From NCBI RefSeq assembly GCF_001610955.1, contig NZ_CP014335.1:723001-787000 (forward strand): a DNA stretch of 64,000 nucleotides, given 5' to 3'. The DNA comes from Geobacillus thermoleovorans (lineage in GTDB: Bacteria > Bacillota > Bacilli > Bacillales > Anoxybacillaceae). The notes beneath the pieces are model-generated. The model saw only the letters and a program-made list of their open reading frames with translations, did not search any database and was not told the origin of the DNA. Positions 27,656 to 36,134 of this stretch are shown piece by piece (within the stretch, counting starts at the first letter, position 1; the number at the start of each line of letters is the position of its first letter). Both the position numbers and the translations under genes were made by a program.

Positions 27656-28201
27656 TTAATTCGCAAAAGGGTGTCGGAATCCGTCCTCCCACATCTCTCT
27701 GATGACCGAATAGAGACCGTGTTCCTCCAACGTCCGGATCCACCAAGAAGCCCGTTCCTTTTCTTTTTTCACGATAGGGCCTATGATCCTCCACCGCCTC
27801 GCAAAAAAGCTATGAAGGTTTGATAGGTTTCGGTAGAACCGTCGGACATAAAAGATGATGCCGTCCTTTGTCGGGAGGAACGGAGCCTGGTTCGTCCCCT
27901 CGGTCAATCCCAACTGCTCTTTCACAACTTGCCATACGGCGGACAACGTATATTGAAAATACGGGAGGAGAAAGGAAGGCAGCACACTCACCGTCTTCAA
28001 GCATTCCCGACAGCGATACCGGACAATCCAAATGCGATCATCACCATGTGGGGTCAATGCGTTTCGCTCATCGTAACCGTGGCGGTGCAACGGGCGCTTG
28101 GCCCGGCAATGCGGACACTGTGTCAGAAGAGGGAAGTCGTTTTCTTTTCCACGCTCTGCATACGTTTGGACGTCAATGCCAAAGTCATGAAATTGAATCA
28201 C
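27656..28201 (-). CDS. DUF6431-type IS accessory protein
   Basis: 181 residues with a zinc-ribbon-like N-terminus (CPHCRAKRPLHRHGY, then RYRCRECLKTVSVLP) and a helical C-terminus. I recognise it as the DUF6431 type that precedes helix-turn-helix transposases in thermophilic bacilli. The DNA-binding or accessory role is inferred from the zinc ribbon and context. The gene itself appears whole, although its partner transposase is destroyed. The start at 28201 has GAGGGGAGGAGG upstream on the minus strand. Confidence 0.65.
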   Translation of the reverse strand: MIQFHDFGIDVQTYAERGKENDFPLLTQCPHCRAKRPLHRHGYDERNALTPHGDDRIWIVRYRCRECLKTVSVLPSFLLPYFQYTLSAVWQVVKEQLGLTEGTNQAPFLPTKDGIIFYVRRFYRNLSNLHSFFARRWRIIGPIVKKEKERASWWIRTLEEHGLYSVIREMWEDGFRHPFAN

Positions 28202-28237
28202 GTCCTCCTCCCCTCCTCTGAACCGATGGATTTTCTC

Positions 28238-28338
28238 TTCCGAAATAATTCACAAAAAATTTAGCACATTCTTTCAGAAAAGGGGAGAGGGCTTTCTGAA
28301 AGAATGTGCAAAAAAATGGCTCTTTTGTTCCGAAATAA
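28238..28338. repeat. 17-bp inverted repeat bracketed by 11-bp direct repeats
   Basis: GCACATTCTTTCAGAAA (28264-28280) is perfectly inverted at 28293-28309. TTCCGAAATAA occurs directly at 28238-28248 and 28328-28338, exactly 90 bases apart. It lies upstream of the DUF6431 gene on its 5' side and 14 bases from the IS1634 left end. It could be a terminator guarding the IS, or a small non-autonomous element. Confidence 0.5.
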
Positions 28339-28352
28339 AGTGATAATTTACA

Positions 28353-30280
28353 CCCGAGTTCGACAGTTTTGAGGCCATTTTAGGCAAATGAAAATGGCCA
28401 AAATGCTGTTATATCAAAGATTTCGCGATGCGGATCCTAGAAAAAAACACTGAATTTCATAGGCACACGACTTGTTTATTTTAACTTTTAAAACAGCTGA
28501 ATATCGGTTATAATATAGGCATGTACATACGGCGAGTAACACGCAAAAACAAAGATGGAACGACCGTGGCGTATCTCCAGCTTGCTCACAACGAATGGGA
28601 TCCGAAGGCCAAATATGCGAAAGCGAAGGTGATTTATTCGTTTGGGCGCGAAGACGAGGTGGATCGCGCTGTCTTGGAGCGTCTGGCCAAAAGCATTTCG
28701 CGATTCCTTTCTCCTGAGCAGGCTTGGGAAATCGAGACGTTGACAGGAGAAGTGTCGGATGACTTTCAGTTTCAATCAAGCAAACGCCTTGGTGGCGCTT
28801 GGCTTTTGGATCAGCTCTGGAGACAACTGGGATTGGGAGAGATTCTCCACTCCTTGTTTGCCTCCCGACATCATCAGATTCCGTTGGAACGGCTGATTTT
28901 TGCCATGGTGGCGAATCGTGCCCTTCATCCGTCAAGCAAGTTGGCGATGGAGGAGTGGGTGGAGAAAGACGTGCATATCCCTCATCTTCCCCAAGTCGCC
29001 AGCCACCAGTTGTACCGGGCGATGGATGAGCTGCTGGCTGTGCAGCCGGAATTGGAACGCCAAGTGTTCCATGCCGTGGCCGATTTATTGAACCTGGAAG
29101 TCGATTTGATTTACTTTGATACGACTTCGTCGTACTTCGAAGTGGATCCATCCGAAACACCAGAAGGAGAATCGCTTCGAAAGCAGGGGTTTTCCAAAGA
29201 TAAGCGTCCCGATTTGGTCCAAATCGTCATTGGACTGGCCGTCACCCGGGAAGGAGTCCCCATTCGCGCTTGGGTATGGCCTGGCAATACGATGGATATG
29301 ACGGTCATCAAACAGGTGAAACAAGACTTGATTGGCTGGAAGCTTGGGCGTGTGATCAGCGTGATGGACCGCGGATTTTCGTCTGAAGAGAATTTGCGAA
29401 TCTTGCAACAGGCCGGGGGACACTACATTGTCGGCGAAAAAATGCGGTCCGGCAAAGCCGCCGTCGAAGAGGCCCTAAACCGTCGCGGGCGCTACCAACA
29501 AGTTCGCGAGAACTTGCATATCAAAGAAATCATCGTGGGCGACGGAGAAGCGCGTCAGCGCTATGTTCTCGTGTACAATCCCAGCGAAGCCGAACGCCAA
29601 CGCAAGGAACGGGAAAAGCTGCTCGAATCGCTGAAAGAGGAGTTGGAGGGGCTTCGCCAACTCCCCAATGAAGCTCATCATAAGGCCACCTGCCGGCTGC
29701 GTTCCCATCCGTCCTACGGAAAATACTTGCGTCAATTGAAGGATGGAACGCTTCGCATCGACAAGCAAGCGGTTCGTGAAGCGGAAAAGTACGATGGCAA
29801 ATATCTCATCCGAACCTCCGATGACACCTTGTCTGCCGAGGATGTCGCGCTCGGGTATAAGCAACTGGTGGATATCGAGCAGGCCTTTCGGACGTTGAAA
29901 TCAACACTCGAGCTGCGCCCCATGTATCATCGCTTGGAAGACCGTATCCGGGCGCATGTGCTGCTCAGTTGGCTGGCTCTCTTGCTGGTTCGGATCGTGG
30001 AGATCCGAACTCATGAATCGTGGCCGAAAGTAAGAGACGAATGCGAGCGTCTCATGCTTGGACATTTTTCTTCAAAAAACGGCGACCTTTATCAACGAAC
30101 CGAACTGACGGCCAAACAAGCGCTATTCCTTGCGGCTCTAGGGCTGGAACCTCCTCCAAAGATTCTAGGCATCCACCCTCGCACCTAGATACACGCCCGA
30201 AGTGTGCCCAAATGCCTCCGATCCCTTTTGTATCAAGGGGCGAGAGGCATTTTGTTTGCCTAGTGACTGTCGAACTCGGG
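28353..30280 (+). mobile_element. IS1634-family insertion sequence
   Basis: The ends CCCGAGTTCGACAGT (28353-28367) and its exact complement (30266-30280) bound a 1,928-bp element. The 5-bp target duplication TTACA lies at 28348-28352 and 30281-30285. It has a single intact transposase gene, so it is recent and potentially active. Confidence 0.92.
28521..30188 (+). CDS. IS1634-family (IS4-type) transposase
   Basis: A 555-residue DDE transposase. The motifs are DLIYFDTTSSYFE near 195, VISVMDRGFSSEEN near 280 and a C-terminal YKQLVDIEQAFRTLKSTLELRP near 455 that supplies the YREK-like glutamate region. An N-terminal MYIRRVTRKNKDGT domain is typical of IS1634. The length is normal and no frameshift is seen. 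The promoter is probably just upstream (TATAAT at 28508-28513), and no strong ribosome site is visible before the ATG. Confidence 0.92.
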   Translation: MYIRRVTRKNKDGTTVAYLQLAHNEWDPKAKYAKAKVIYSFGREDEVDRAVLERLAKSISRFLSPEQAWEIETLTGEVSDDFQFQSSKRLGGAWLLDQLWRQLGLGEILHSLFASRHHQIPLERLIFAMVANRALHPSSKLAMEEWVEKDVHIPHLPQVASHQLYRAMDELLAVQPELERQVFHAVADLLNLEVDLIYFDTTSSYFEVDPSETPEGESLRKQGFSKDKRPDLVQIVIGLAVTREGVPIRAWVWPGNTMDMTVIKQVKQDLIGWKLGRVISVMDRGFSSEENLRILQQAGGHYIVGEKMRSGKAAVEEALNRRGRYQQVRENLHIKEIIVGDGEARQRYVLVYNPSEAERQRKEREKLLESLKEELEGLRQLPNEAHHKATCRLRSHPSYGKYLRQLKDGTLRIDKQAVREAEKYDGKYLIRTSDDTLSAEDVALGYKQLVDIEQAFRTLKSTLELRPMYHRLEDRIRAHVLLSWLALLLVRIVEIRTHESWPKVRDECERLMLGHFSSKNGDLYQRTELTAKQALFLAALGLEPPPKILGIHPRT

Positions 30281-30285
30281 TTACA

Positions 30286-30508
30286 CTAGAAGAACAAATT
30301 GAAGAAATAATCGTGGATATACTTAACCAGTATCAGCAATTTTTTGTCCAAAATGGCTATATTTTAGATATTAAATTAGAACGAATTAATGAAGTTGATG
30401 CTTTGAAAGGTATTGAGGAGCATGGTATGGAAAAAGGTCAATGCTTTGAAACAAATTACTATTCTTTTGTTTGTTTAGCTATTAAAGATTCAAGTGGAAA
30501 ATTAATTG
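30286..30508 (+). pseudogene. 5' remnant of an AT-rich gene, cut by IS1634 and ISL3
   Basis: It reads LEEQIEEIIVDILNQYQQFF and on to AIKDSSGKLI, then enters the ISL3 end. Its base composition is much more AT-rich than the island genes. The reading frame upstream of the IS1634 target has a stop, so the gene start is uncertain or lost. The similar composition and compatible frame of the segment starting at 31994 suggest that both were one gene of roughly 290 codons. Function unknown; position beside a toxin locus suggests immunity. Confidence 0.5.
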
Positions 30509-30613
30509 GGGTTCATCACCAAATTTTGTGATTTAGTGACAAAAAAGAGAAAGCACTGACGAGATCCTGGCAATAATGTTAGCGGTGAAATCAACATTAA
30601 GGAGGTCTCGTAA

Positions 30614-31804
30614 GTGCTTTCGATACCACTAGGATTGCCAGAATTTAAAGTGATTAAACAAGAACTTCTTTCCTATGGTTATGCGATTCATGTAGAGAAA
30701 ACAGAGACACAGGAACGCTGCCCTCATTGTGGGTTTGCCACTTCCTCTGTCCACGACAGACGGACAAGAAAAGTACGGGATTTGGCGATTTTCCATCAAC
30801 CGGTGTACTTGTTCGTAAAGGTAAAGCGCTATCGGTGCTGGAATTGTTCCCAAGTGTTTTCCGCCTCTTTGGAATCGATTCAACCCAATCAACACTACAC
30901 CAATCGATTTTGTGAGTACTTGTATGAACTTTGTGAAGGCTCCACCATTCAAGAGGTTAGCCGAAAGCACCGCATCCCATATACGACATTGGAGCGCATC
31001 TATTACTTCATTGCATCGAAAAAAGCAAAAGAGCGTCAAACAGCGATAGAAGCATCTTCTCAAGAAGAGATGGTGCTTAGCTTAGATGAAATCGCGGTAA
31101 AAAAGGGACATCAGTATGAAACCGTATTGATGGATGCCAAAGCCGGATCGGTCATGGGAATGCATGCCGATCGCCAATGTGACTCCGCCCTCCACTTGTT
31201 GAGCCAAAATGTCCTGTCGAAAGAAAGGGTCCAAACGGTGATTCTTGACATGTGGGAACCTTATCATAAGGCGGTTCGCGCCCTGTTTCCATCTGCTTCG
31301 ATTGTCATCGATAAGTACCATGTGATTCAAAAAGTGACACAAGCCTTGGATCAAGCAAGAAAGGAATTTCCTCCATTGAAAAAGGCTCGATATCTTCTCT
31401 TAAAAGGCTGTGAAAAGCTTCGTAAGGACCAACGGCTTCGATTGGACGATATCTTGGAGGAGTATCCGGTACTTTCCATTGCTTATTATCTGAAAGAGTT
31501 GTTTCGGGATTTTTACCGAACCGATGGATATAACGAAGCAAAGGAACGCTTGGAAGAATGGATTCAGTTAGCCAAACAGAGCCCTTTTGCTTCTTTTCAG
31601 GAAGCAGCCAACACGCTTGAAAGGTGGAAGGAGCCGATTCTTTCCTACTTTTTGTGCCCATATACCAATGCCCGAATCGAGGGGACGAATCACAAGATCA
31701 AAAACATCAAACGCCGGGCATATGGCTATCGAAATCGAGAACGGTTTCGTTTGCGTGTATTTCTGGAGTGTACAGGGAACACTACAGGTAGTCAGGCTGC
31801 TTAA
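30614..31804 (+). CDS. ISL3-family transposase
   Basis: 396 residues. A zinc-binding N-terminus (CPHCGF and YRCWNCSQVF), a helix-turn-helix (TIQEVSRKHRIPYTTLER), and the DDE core (LSLDEIAVKKG, VILDMWEPYHKA, and the C-terminal ARIEGTNHKIKNIKRRAYGYRN) identify it. The GTG start at 30614 is set by AAGGAGG 8 bases upstream. No frameshift is visible. Confidence 0.92.
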   Translation: MLSIPLGLPEFKVIKQELLSYGYAIHVEKTETQERCPHCGFATSSVHDRRTRKVRDLAIFHQPVYLFVKVKRYRCWNCSQVFSASLESIQPNQHYTNRFCEYLYELCEGSTIQEVSRKHRIPYTTLERIYYFIASKKAKERQTAIEASSQEEMVLSLDEIAVKKGHQYETVLMDAKAGSVMGMHADRQCDSALHLLSQNVLSKERVQTVILDMWEPYHKAVRALFPSASIVIDKYHVIQKVTQALDQARKEFPPLKKARYLLLKGCEKLRKDQRLRLDDILEEYPVLSIAYYLKELFRDFYRTDGYNEAKERLEEWIQLAKQSPFASFQEAANTLERWKEPILSYFLCPYTNARIEGTNHKIKNIKRRAYGYRNRERFRLRVFLECTGNTTGSQAA

Positions 31805-31811
31805 GCGCTCT

Positions 31812-31913
31812 CTTCTTCCGCTATCGGTATGATAGTTGGTAGAATGGAACCCGTCAAGGAAAGCACTTGACTGTTTCCATTCTACCAACTTCGTGGTCTG
31901 TATGCGGAAGAAG
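31812..31913. repeat. Nested triple inverted repeat in the ISL3 right end
   Basis: CTTCTTCCGC/GCGGAAGAAG (31812-31821, 31904-31913) encloses TTGGTAGAATGGAA/TTCCATTCTACCAA (31836-31849, 31875-31888), which encloses GTCAAG/CTTGAC. All three stems are perfect. Confidence 0.8.
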
Positions 31914-31993
31914 GATCCTGACTGATGAACCGATTTCATCCAGCTAACATATTTCTGGGGTTGAGTGGAAATCACAGAAAATGGTGAAGACCC

Positions 31994-32665
31994 GTTAAAG
32001 CTTATGCAGAAAGTGTATTGGATTTTTTAGAGGGGAAAGAAACTCAATTAAAAAGAAAAATTCGCAATTTATCTAAAAAAAGTGGCACGGATTTAATCGC
32101 AGATATAGCTATGATAGGAACAATTGGCGATTACAATGCTATAAGAGAATTAGACAAAATCAATACGGATAACAAAGAGGTGCTGGAACAAATCAAGGTA
32201 GCAAAATTACAAATAATATGTGGACTAGAAGAAATAATTAAGGAGTACAGAAAACCAGATTCCCGTTATTCTCATAAAGCATTAGCAGAGGCTATTTATC
32301 ATTCATTTGATCATCCAGAAGCATCAAAAGTTATAATAGAAGATCTCTTTAGTGAGGAATTTGAGCGTGTTTTTAGTGCCGTTACTCTACTTGCTTTCGC
32401 GGAAAAATTTCCTAAGGACAAAGTTACTAGGGATGTAGTAAATAAGTTCTTTGACATTTTAACGGGTGATTTTAATACAACACTAAAGAATCATGCCATA
32501 CTTGCAATAGGTAGATATGGAAATATTGATGATGCATCAAGACTTGAAAGAATTGTTGAGGAAAAAAAGTATTTAACAAAGGGGAAATTTTGGAAATGGC
32601 TAAGTGAAAGCGCACTGTTAGACGATATCAACATCACAATAAAGAAATTGAAACGAAAGAAATAG
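31994..32665 (+). pseudogene. 3' part of an AT-rich helical-repeat protein gene
   Basis: The open frame starts at the ISL3 junction (VKAYAESVLDFLEGKETQ) and ends at 32665, about 223 codons. It is rich in helices with HEAT-like pairs (ALAEAIYHSFDHPEASKVII, then NHAILAIGRYGNIDDASRLE). It has no clear ribosome site, and a TTG at 32018 is the only nearby start, so it is probably the remainder of the gene beginning at or before 30286. HEAT-like proteins occur among immunity proteins of polymorphic toxins. That role is inference from context. Confidence 0.5.
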
Positions 32666-32677
32666 ACGATTCACACT

Positions 32678-32794
32678 CTAAATGAGCAACAAGGAAACAT
32701 TGCGGTTCACGGAGCTGAATACGTTCTTCGTGATGAAGCGAAATCTACAGGTGGGCCAACCGCTGACTATTATCCAAAGGGAAGTAAAAAATGA
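32678..32794 (+). pseudogene. C-terminal tail of an Rhs/WapA toxin tip
   Basis: A short open frame directly after the helical gene reads LNEQQGNIAVHGAEYVLRDE and ends TGGPTADYYPKGSKK before a stop at 32794. The TGGPTADYY tail resembles ends of polymorphic-toxin C-termini. The rest of that toxin is missing. It lies 36 bases before a probable immunity gene, the usual toxin-immunity order. Confidence 0.5.
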
Positions 32795-32830
32795 CTTTAA
32801 AAATCAGGTTTAAAACAATAGGTGATCTTC

Positions 32831-33451
32831 GTGAATTTAGAAACATTGTTTGTGAGAGAAAAAAGAGAATTTTATCAGTTATACCGCACGGTGAACGATG
32901 TGTTTTTCTTAGAAAATCGATTGCCCAAACAGGTATTTCGTGAACCATTTCGTTATTTTTGGTTTGAAGAATTCGACTGGACAATGGATGGGGATTTTTG
33001 GACCGTAATTCAGCAATTGTCGAAAAAAATGAAAGATGAGTATATTCTTACTGCTGTACTAGATCCTCATCCTGTAGAATACTTTTATGAAGAATTTGGT
33101 TACTATAATTGGGTGAAACCCCCTGTTCATTTAACATCTGATCAATATGTAAATGTCCTGGAATTGGGGCCTAAGGAAAGTCCAGCTGATGCAATGTTAT
33201 ACAATTCGTATACAGTTATTTGGTTGCCTTCTTCCATGAAATGGGCTATATGGGGGGATAGAAATTACGGCATTTGTATTTTAGGACTTCGAGATGCGAA
33301 CCATCGTGTGGATGCATGGCCGATTGTAAAAACTTGGCGTCCAATGGATCAAACGGTTCTATCATGGGTGGCGCTTAATTTTGCCAATCAACAGCTTCCG
33401 CAAGAGGTTGTCGATTCTCTTTTCTTGCATTATTCTAACGAAGCTAAGTAA
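32831..33451 (+). CDS. Probable immunity protein of a lost toxin
   Basis: 206 residues, soluble, acidic and rich in aromatics (FREPFRYFWFEEFDW, YEEFGYYNWVKPP, SSMKWAIWGDRNYGI). I do not recognise the family with certainty. The GTG at 32831 is preferred because AGGTGA lies 6 bases upstream; another GTG at 32822 overlaps that site. AT-rich composition and position right after a toxin tail support an immunity role. It is the only intact gene of the toxin-immunity remnants here. Confidence 0.55.
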   Translation: MNLETLFVREKREFYQLYRTVNDVFFLENRLPKQVFREPFRYFWFEEFDWTMDGDFWTVIQQLSKKMKDEYILTAVLDPHPVEYFYEEFGYYNWVKPPVHLTSDQYVNVLELGPKESPADAMLYNSYTVIWLPSSMKWAIWGDRNYGICILGLRDANHRVDAWPIVKTWRPMDQTVLSWVALNFANQQLPQEVVDSLFLHYSNEAK

Positions 33452-33539
33452 AGAAGCCTCGCCTTGAACGCTAGGACAGAACAATAAGGATCCTTGATTG
33501 GCAACAAGCCTTTCAAGGTTCTTTTTTCGTGACCATTCA

Positions 33540-34013
33540 AGGAAGGGCAAGCACGAACGGCGATGTTATCTCCCTGACAGATGTGCAAGGAAACGTGGTG
33601 GTTCGCTACCAGTACGACACATGGGGCAAAATTCTTTCCCAATCCGGCGCCTTGGCGGAGGAAAACTCATACCGATATGCGGGGTATCAATATAACAACG
33701 AAACAGGTCTGTATTATCTGATCGCCTGGTACTATCATCCAACGCATGGCGTGTTCCTATCCCTAGATCCGGATCCGGGGGATGCGGACGATATCTTGAC
33801 GCACAATGGATACACGTACGCAAATAACAATCTAGTGATGTTGATAGATCCGGATGGGCATTTCTTCTGGTTTGCCGTCAACGCGGGGGTTGCGGCGTAT
33901 GGTGGATGCCAAGCCTTTAAAAAAAGGTGGTTGGAAAGCCGTGGCGATGGTTGCAGGTGCATCGTTGATAGGCAGTGTAGCTTTCAACAGCAGGGGAGTG
34001 TTTGCTTCAAAAA
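33540..34013 (+). pseudogene. Orphan Rhs core with a second, frameshifted tip
   Basis: From about 33558 the sequence repeats the wapA core (GDVISLTDVQGNVVVRYQYD, RYAGYQYNNETGLYYL, DPDGHFFWFAVNAGVAAYGG) with many substitutions. It then continues into a new tip. The frame breaks near 33900; the next frame reads KPLKKGGWKAVAMVAGASLI and ends close to the terminator shared with fnr. There is no start codon or ribosome site. This is the layout of a displaced orphan toxin cassette, which can recombine into the full-length gene through the core. Confidence 0.75.
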
Positions 34014-34048
34014 AGCAAAGGCCGCCCCTGAGCGCCGAGAACGGCCTT
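34008..34048 (-). terminator. Terminator of fnr copy 2
   Basis: AAGGCCG pairs with CGGCCTT. The minus strand then has TTGCTTTTTT. It can also act on the plus strand. Confidence 0.75.
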
Positions 34049-34073
34049 CCCTTTTATTTGCCGCACTTGCCCG

Positions 34074-34760
34074 TCAGTCAATGCGGCACAGCTCGGGCGG
34101 GCAGCCTTCGCAGGCGATTTCGTCGCGCAAGTATTGCAAGTTGTGGACGCAAATTTTTCCTTTTTCCACGGAGATGACGCCTTTTTTCCGCAAATCGCTG
34201 AGCATGCGGTTGACGACTTCGCGGGCGGTGCCGCAAAAGTTGGCGAGCTCTTGGTTCGTCAGCGGCACGTCGATCAAAATGCCGTCTTCTTTCATGACGC
34301 CGTAGCTGTTGCATAAACGGATGAGCGTTGAATAGAGCGCTCCTTTTTTGCCGTGTAAAATCAAGTCGCGGAACTTCGTCTGCGTTTTGCGGAAATGGAG
34401 GCTCATCCATTTCATAAACTCAATCGCCAGTTTCGGGTTGTTGGCCAGCTCTTTCTCGAGCGTTTCACGCCGAATGGCGGAAACGACGCCGTCTTCCAGC
34501 ACTTTCGCCGTCAGCATGTAGCGGGCCCCAGGACAAAACAGCGTCAGCTCGCCGATCAAATCGCCTTGGCTGCAAATGCGCAGCGTGAGCTCCCGTCCGT
34601 CCATGTCCATTTTGCTGATTTGGATTTTCCCCGATTGGATATAGTAAATATCGTCTGCTTTTTCCCCTTCTTGAAACAAGTACGTTCCCTTCTCAAGGCG
34701 AAGATCGCGTCCGAGCGATGTAAGTCGCTTCAGCCATTCACGAGATTCCATCTCGTTCAT
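34074..34760 (-). CDS. fnr: Fnr-type anaerobic transcription regulator, copy 2
   Basis: 228 residues and closely similar to copy 1: the same barrel, the shared stretch FRDLILHGKKGALYSTLIRL, and a helix-turn-helix (NFCGTAREVVNRMLSDLRKKG). The C-terminal CEGCPPELC keeps the C-x2-C-x4-C cluster spacing. Its promoter has no visible Fnr box, unlike copy 1, so this may be the constitutive sensor that activates the Fnr island. It sits between the toxin remnants and the arg operon, far from narK. The ribosome site is weak (AAGG). Confidence 0.92.
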   Translation of the reverse strand: MNEMESREWLKRLTSLGRDLRLEKGTYLFQEGEKADDIYYIQSGKIQISKMDMDGRELTLRICSQGDLIGELTLFCPGARYMLTAKVLEDGVVSAIRRETLEKELANNPKLAIEFMKWMSLHFRKTQTKFRDLILHGKKGALYSTLIRLCNSYGVMKEDGILIDVPLTNQELANFCGTAREVVNRMLSDLRKKGVISVEKGKICVHNLQYLRDEIACEGCPPELCRID

Positions 34761-34798
34761 CCGATCACAACCTTACGTAAAATGTATCGCTATCTAAA

Positions 34799-34826
34799 AG
34801 TGTACAGGAAAAAAGAGGGAAGTCAA
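34799..34826 (-). promoter_or_regulatory. Sigma-A promoter of fnr copy 2
   Basis: Minus strand -35 TTGACT (34826-34821), 16-base spacer, -10 TACACT (34804-34799). No TGTGA-N6-TCACA box is seen nearby. The rest of 34761-35083 holds only the argC promoter. Confidence 0.55.
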
Positions 34827-35017
34827 TATAAGGATAGTGAAAAGATTGAAAACTTGTTGAACATCGATGGAATCGTTTGTGAAAGTCTTTGCATCCCGTA
34901 GACATGAGGACAATGGAGTCAAGGATGCACCTTGGATGCGGGGACAAATCGGTATTCGTTTCCCATAGACGGAGGGAGGGGCAAGAAAAAAATCCTCAAA
35001 AATTATTAAATATACAT

Positions 35018-35046
35018 TTGATTTTATTTTTATACAGTATTATAAT
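35018..35046 (+). promoter_or_regulatory. Promoter and likely arginine-repressor region of argC
   Basis: -35 TTGATT (35018-35023), 17-base spacer, -10 TATAAT (35041-35046). The surrounding AT-rich tract (ATTATTAAATATACAT, then ATTTTTATACAG) resembles the ArgR/AhrC operator that overlaps the promoter in Geobacillus argC. Confidence 0.7.
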
Positions 35047-35083
35047 GAGAACTACATGAGGCATACGGGTGAGGGGGAACGTC

Positions 35084-36118
35084 ATGAAAGTGGCAATCAT
35101 CGGGGCGACGGGATACAGCGGCGCGGAGCTGTTCCGCTTGCTATACGGGCATCCGCACGTGAGCCAGTGCGACGTGTTCTCGTCGTCGCAGGATGGAATT
35201 CATTTATCGGAAAGTTTCCCGCACGTCGGCGCGGTCGATGGTGCGGTGTTGCATAAACTTGAAATCGAGGCGCTTGCCAAGTATGACGCGGTCTTTTTCG
35301 CCACGCCGCCCGGGGTGTCGGGGGAGTGGGCGCCGGCGCTCGTGGATCGGGGAGTGAAAGTGATCGATTTATCGGGCGATTTCCGGTTGAAAGACGGCGC
35401 GGTGTACGCACAATGGTATGGGCGCGAGGCGGCGCCATCTGCGTATTTAGAGCGGGCGGTGTACGGATTGACCGAGTGGAACCGCGAGGCGGTGCGCGGA
35501 GCCGTGCTCCTATCCAATCCGGGCTGCTATCCGACAGCGACGCTGCTTGGCTTGGCGCCGCTTGTCAAAGAAGGATTAATTAAGGAAGACTCGATCATCG
35601 TGGACGCCAAATCGGGCGTATCGGGCGCGGGACGGAAAGCCGGGCTCGGGACACATTTTTCCGAAGTGAACGAAAACGTGAAAATTTATAAAGTGAACGC
35701 CCACCAGCACATTCCGGAAATTGAACAAGCGCTGCAGACGTGGAATGAAGCGGTGGCGCCGATCACGTTCAGCACTCATTTGATTCCGATGACAAGGGGC
35801 ATTATGGCGACGATTTATGCGAAGGCGAAACAATCGATTTCGCCAAACGACTTGGTAGATTTGTATAAAACAAGTTATGAAGGTTCGCCGTTTGTCCGCA
35901 TCCGTCAACTTGGACAGTTTCCAGCGACAAAAGACGTGTACGGCTCAAATTATTGCGACATCGGCCTCGCCTACGATGAGCGGACGGGACGGGTGACGGT
36001 CGTGTCGGTGATCGACAACTTGATGAAAGGTGCTGCCGGGCAGGCGGTGCAAAACTTCAACTTGATGATGGGTTGGGATGAGGCGGAGGGCCTCCGATCC
36101 TTGCCGATCTATCCGTGA
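35084..36118 (+). CDS. argC: N-acetyl-gamma-glutamyl-phosphate reductase
   Basis: 344 residues. NADP-binding GATGYSGAEL lies near the N-terminus, the catalytic cysteine in LLSNPGCYPTA near 148, and a conserved histidine in HQHIPEIEQ near 210. It reduces acetylglutamyl phosphate in arginine synthesis. The start at 35084 follows AGGGGG; upstream in-frame GTG and ATG lack a ribosome site. It is the first gene of argCJBD-carAB-argF. Confidence 0.96.
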   Translation: MKVAIIGATGYSGAELFRLLYGHPHVSQCDVFSSSQDGIHLSESFPHVGAVDGAVLHKLEIEALAKYDAVFFATPPGVSGEWAPALVDRGVKVIDLSGDFRLKDGAVYAQWYGREAAPSAYLERAVYGLTEWNREAVRGAVLLSNPGCYPTATLLGLAPLVKEGLIKEDSIIVDAKSGVSGAGRKAGLGTHFSEVNENVKIYKVNAHQHIPEIEQALQTWNEAVAPITFSTHLIPMTRGIMATIYAKAKQSISPNDLVDLYKTSYEGSPFVRIRQLGQFPATKDVYGSNYCDIGLAYDERTGRVTVVSVIDNLMKGAAGQAVQNFNLMMGWDEAEGLRSLPIYP

Positions 36119-36134
36119 GGGAAGGGGAAAAACG

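Larger units (their letters stand above)
30509..31993 (+). mobile_element. ISL3-family insertion sequence
   Basis: The ends GGGTTCATCACCAAATTTTG (left) and GGGTCTTCACCATTTTCTGT (right, complement) are imperfect inverted repeats of about 26 bp. The element is about 1,485 bp with one transposase. No 8-bp target duplication is seen at these limits, so one flank may have been altered after insertion. Confidence 0.8.

Noticed and set aside
27558..27794. Minus-strand frame of 78 codons between the two-gene IS genes
   Set aside because: It overlaps the end of the DUF6431 gene in another frame and has no start signal.
34395..34901. Plus-strand frame of 168 codons overlapping fnr copy 2 and its promoter
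   Set aside because: Antisense to a clear CRP/FNR protein and crosses its promoter.
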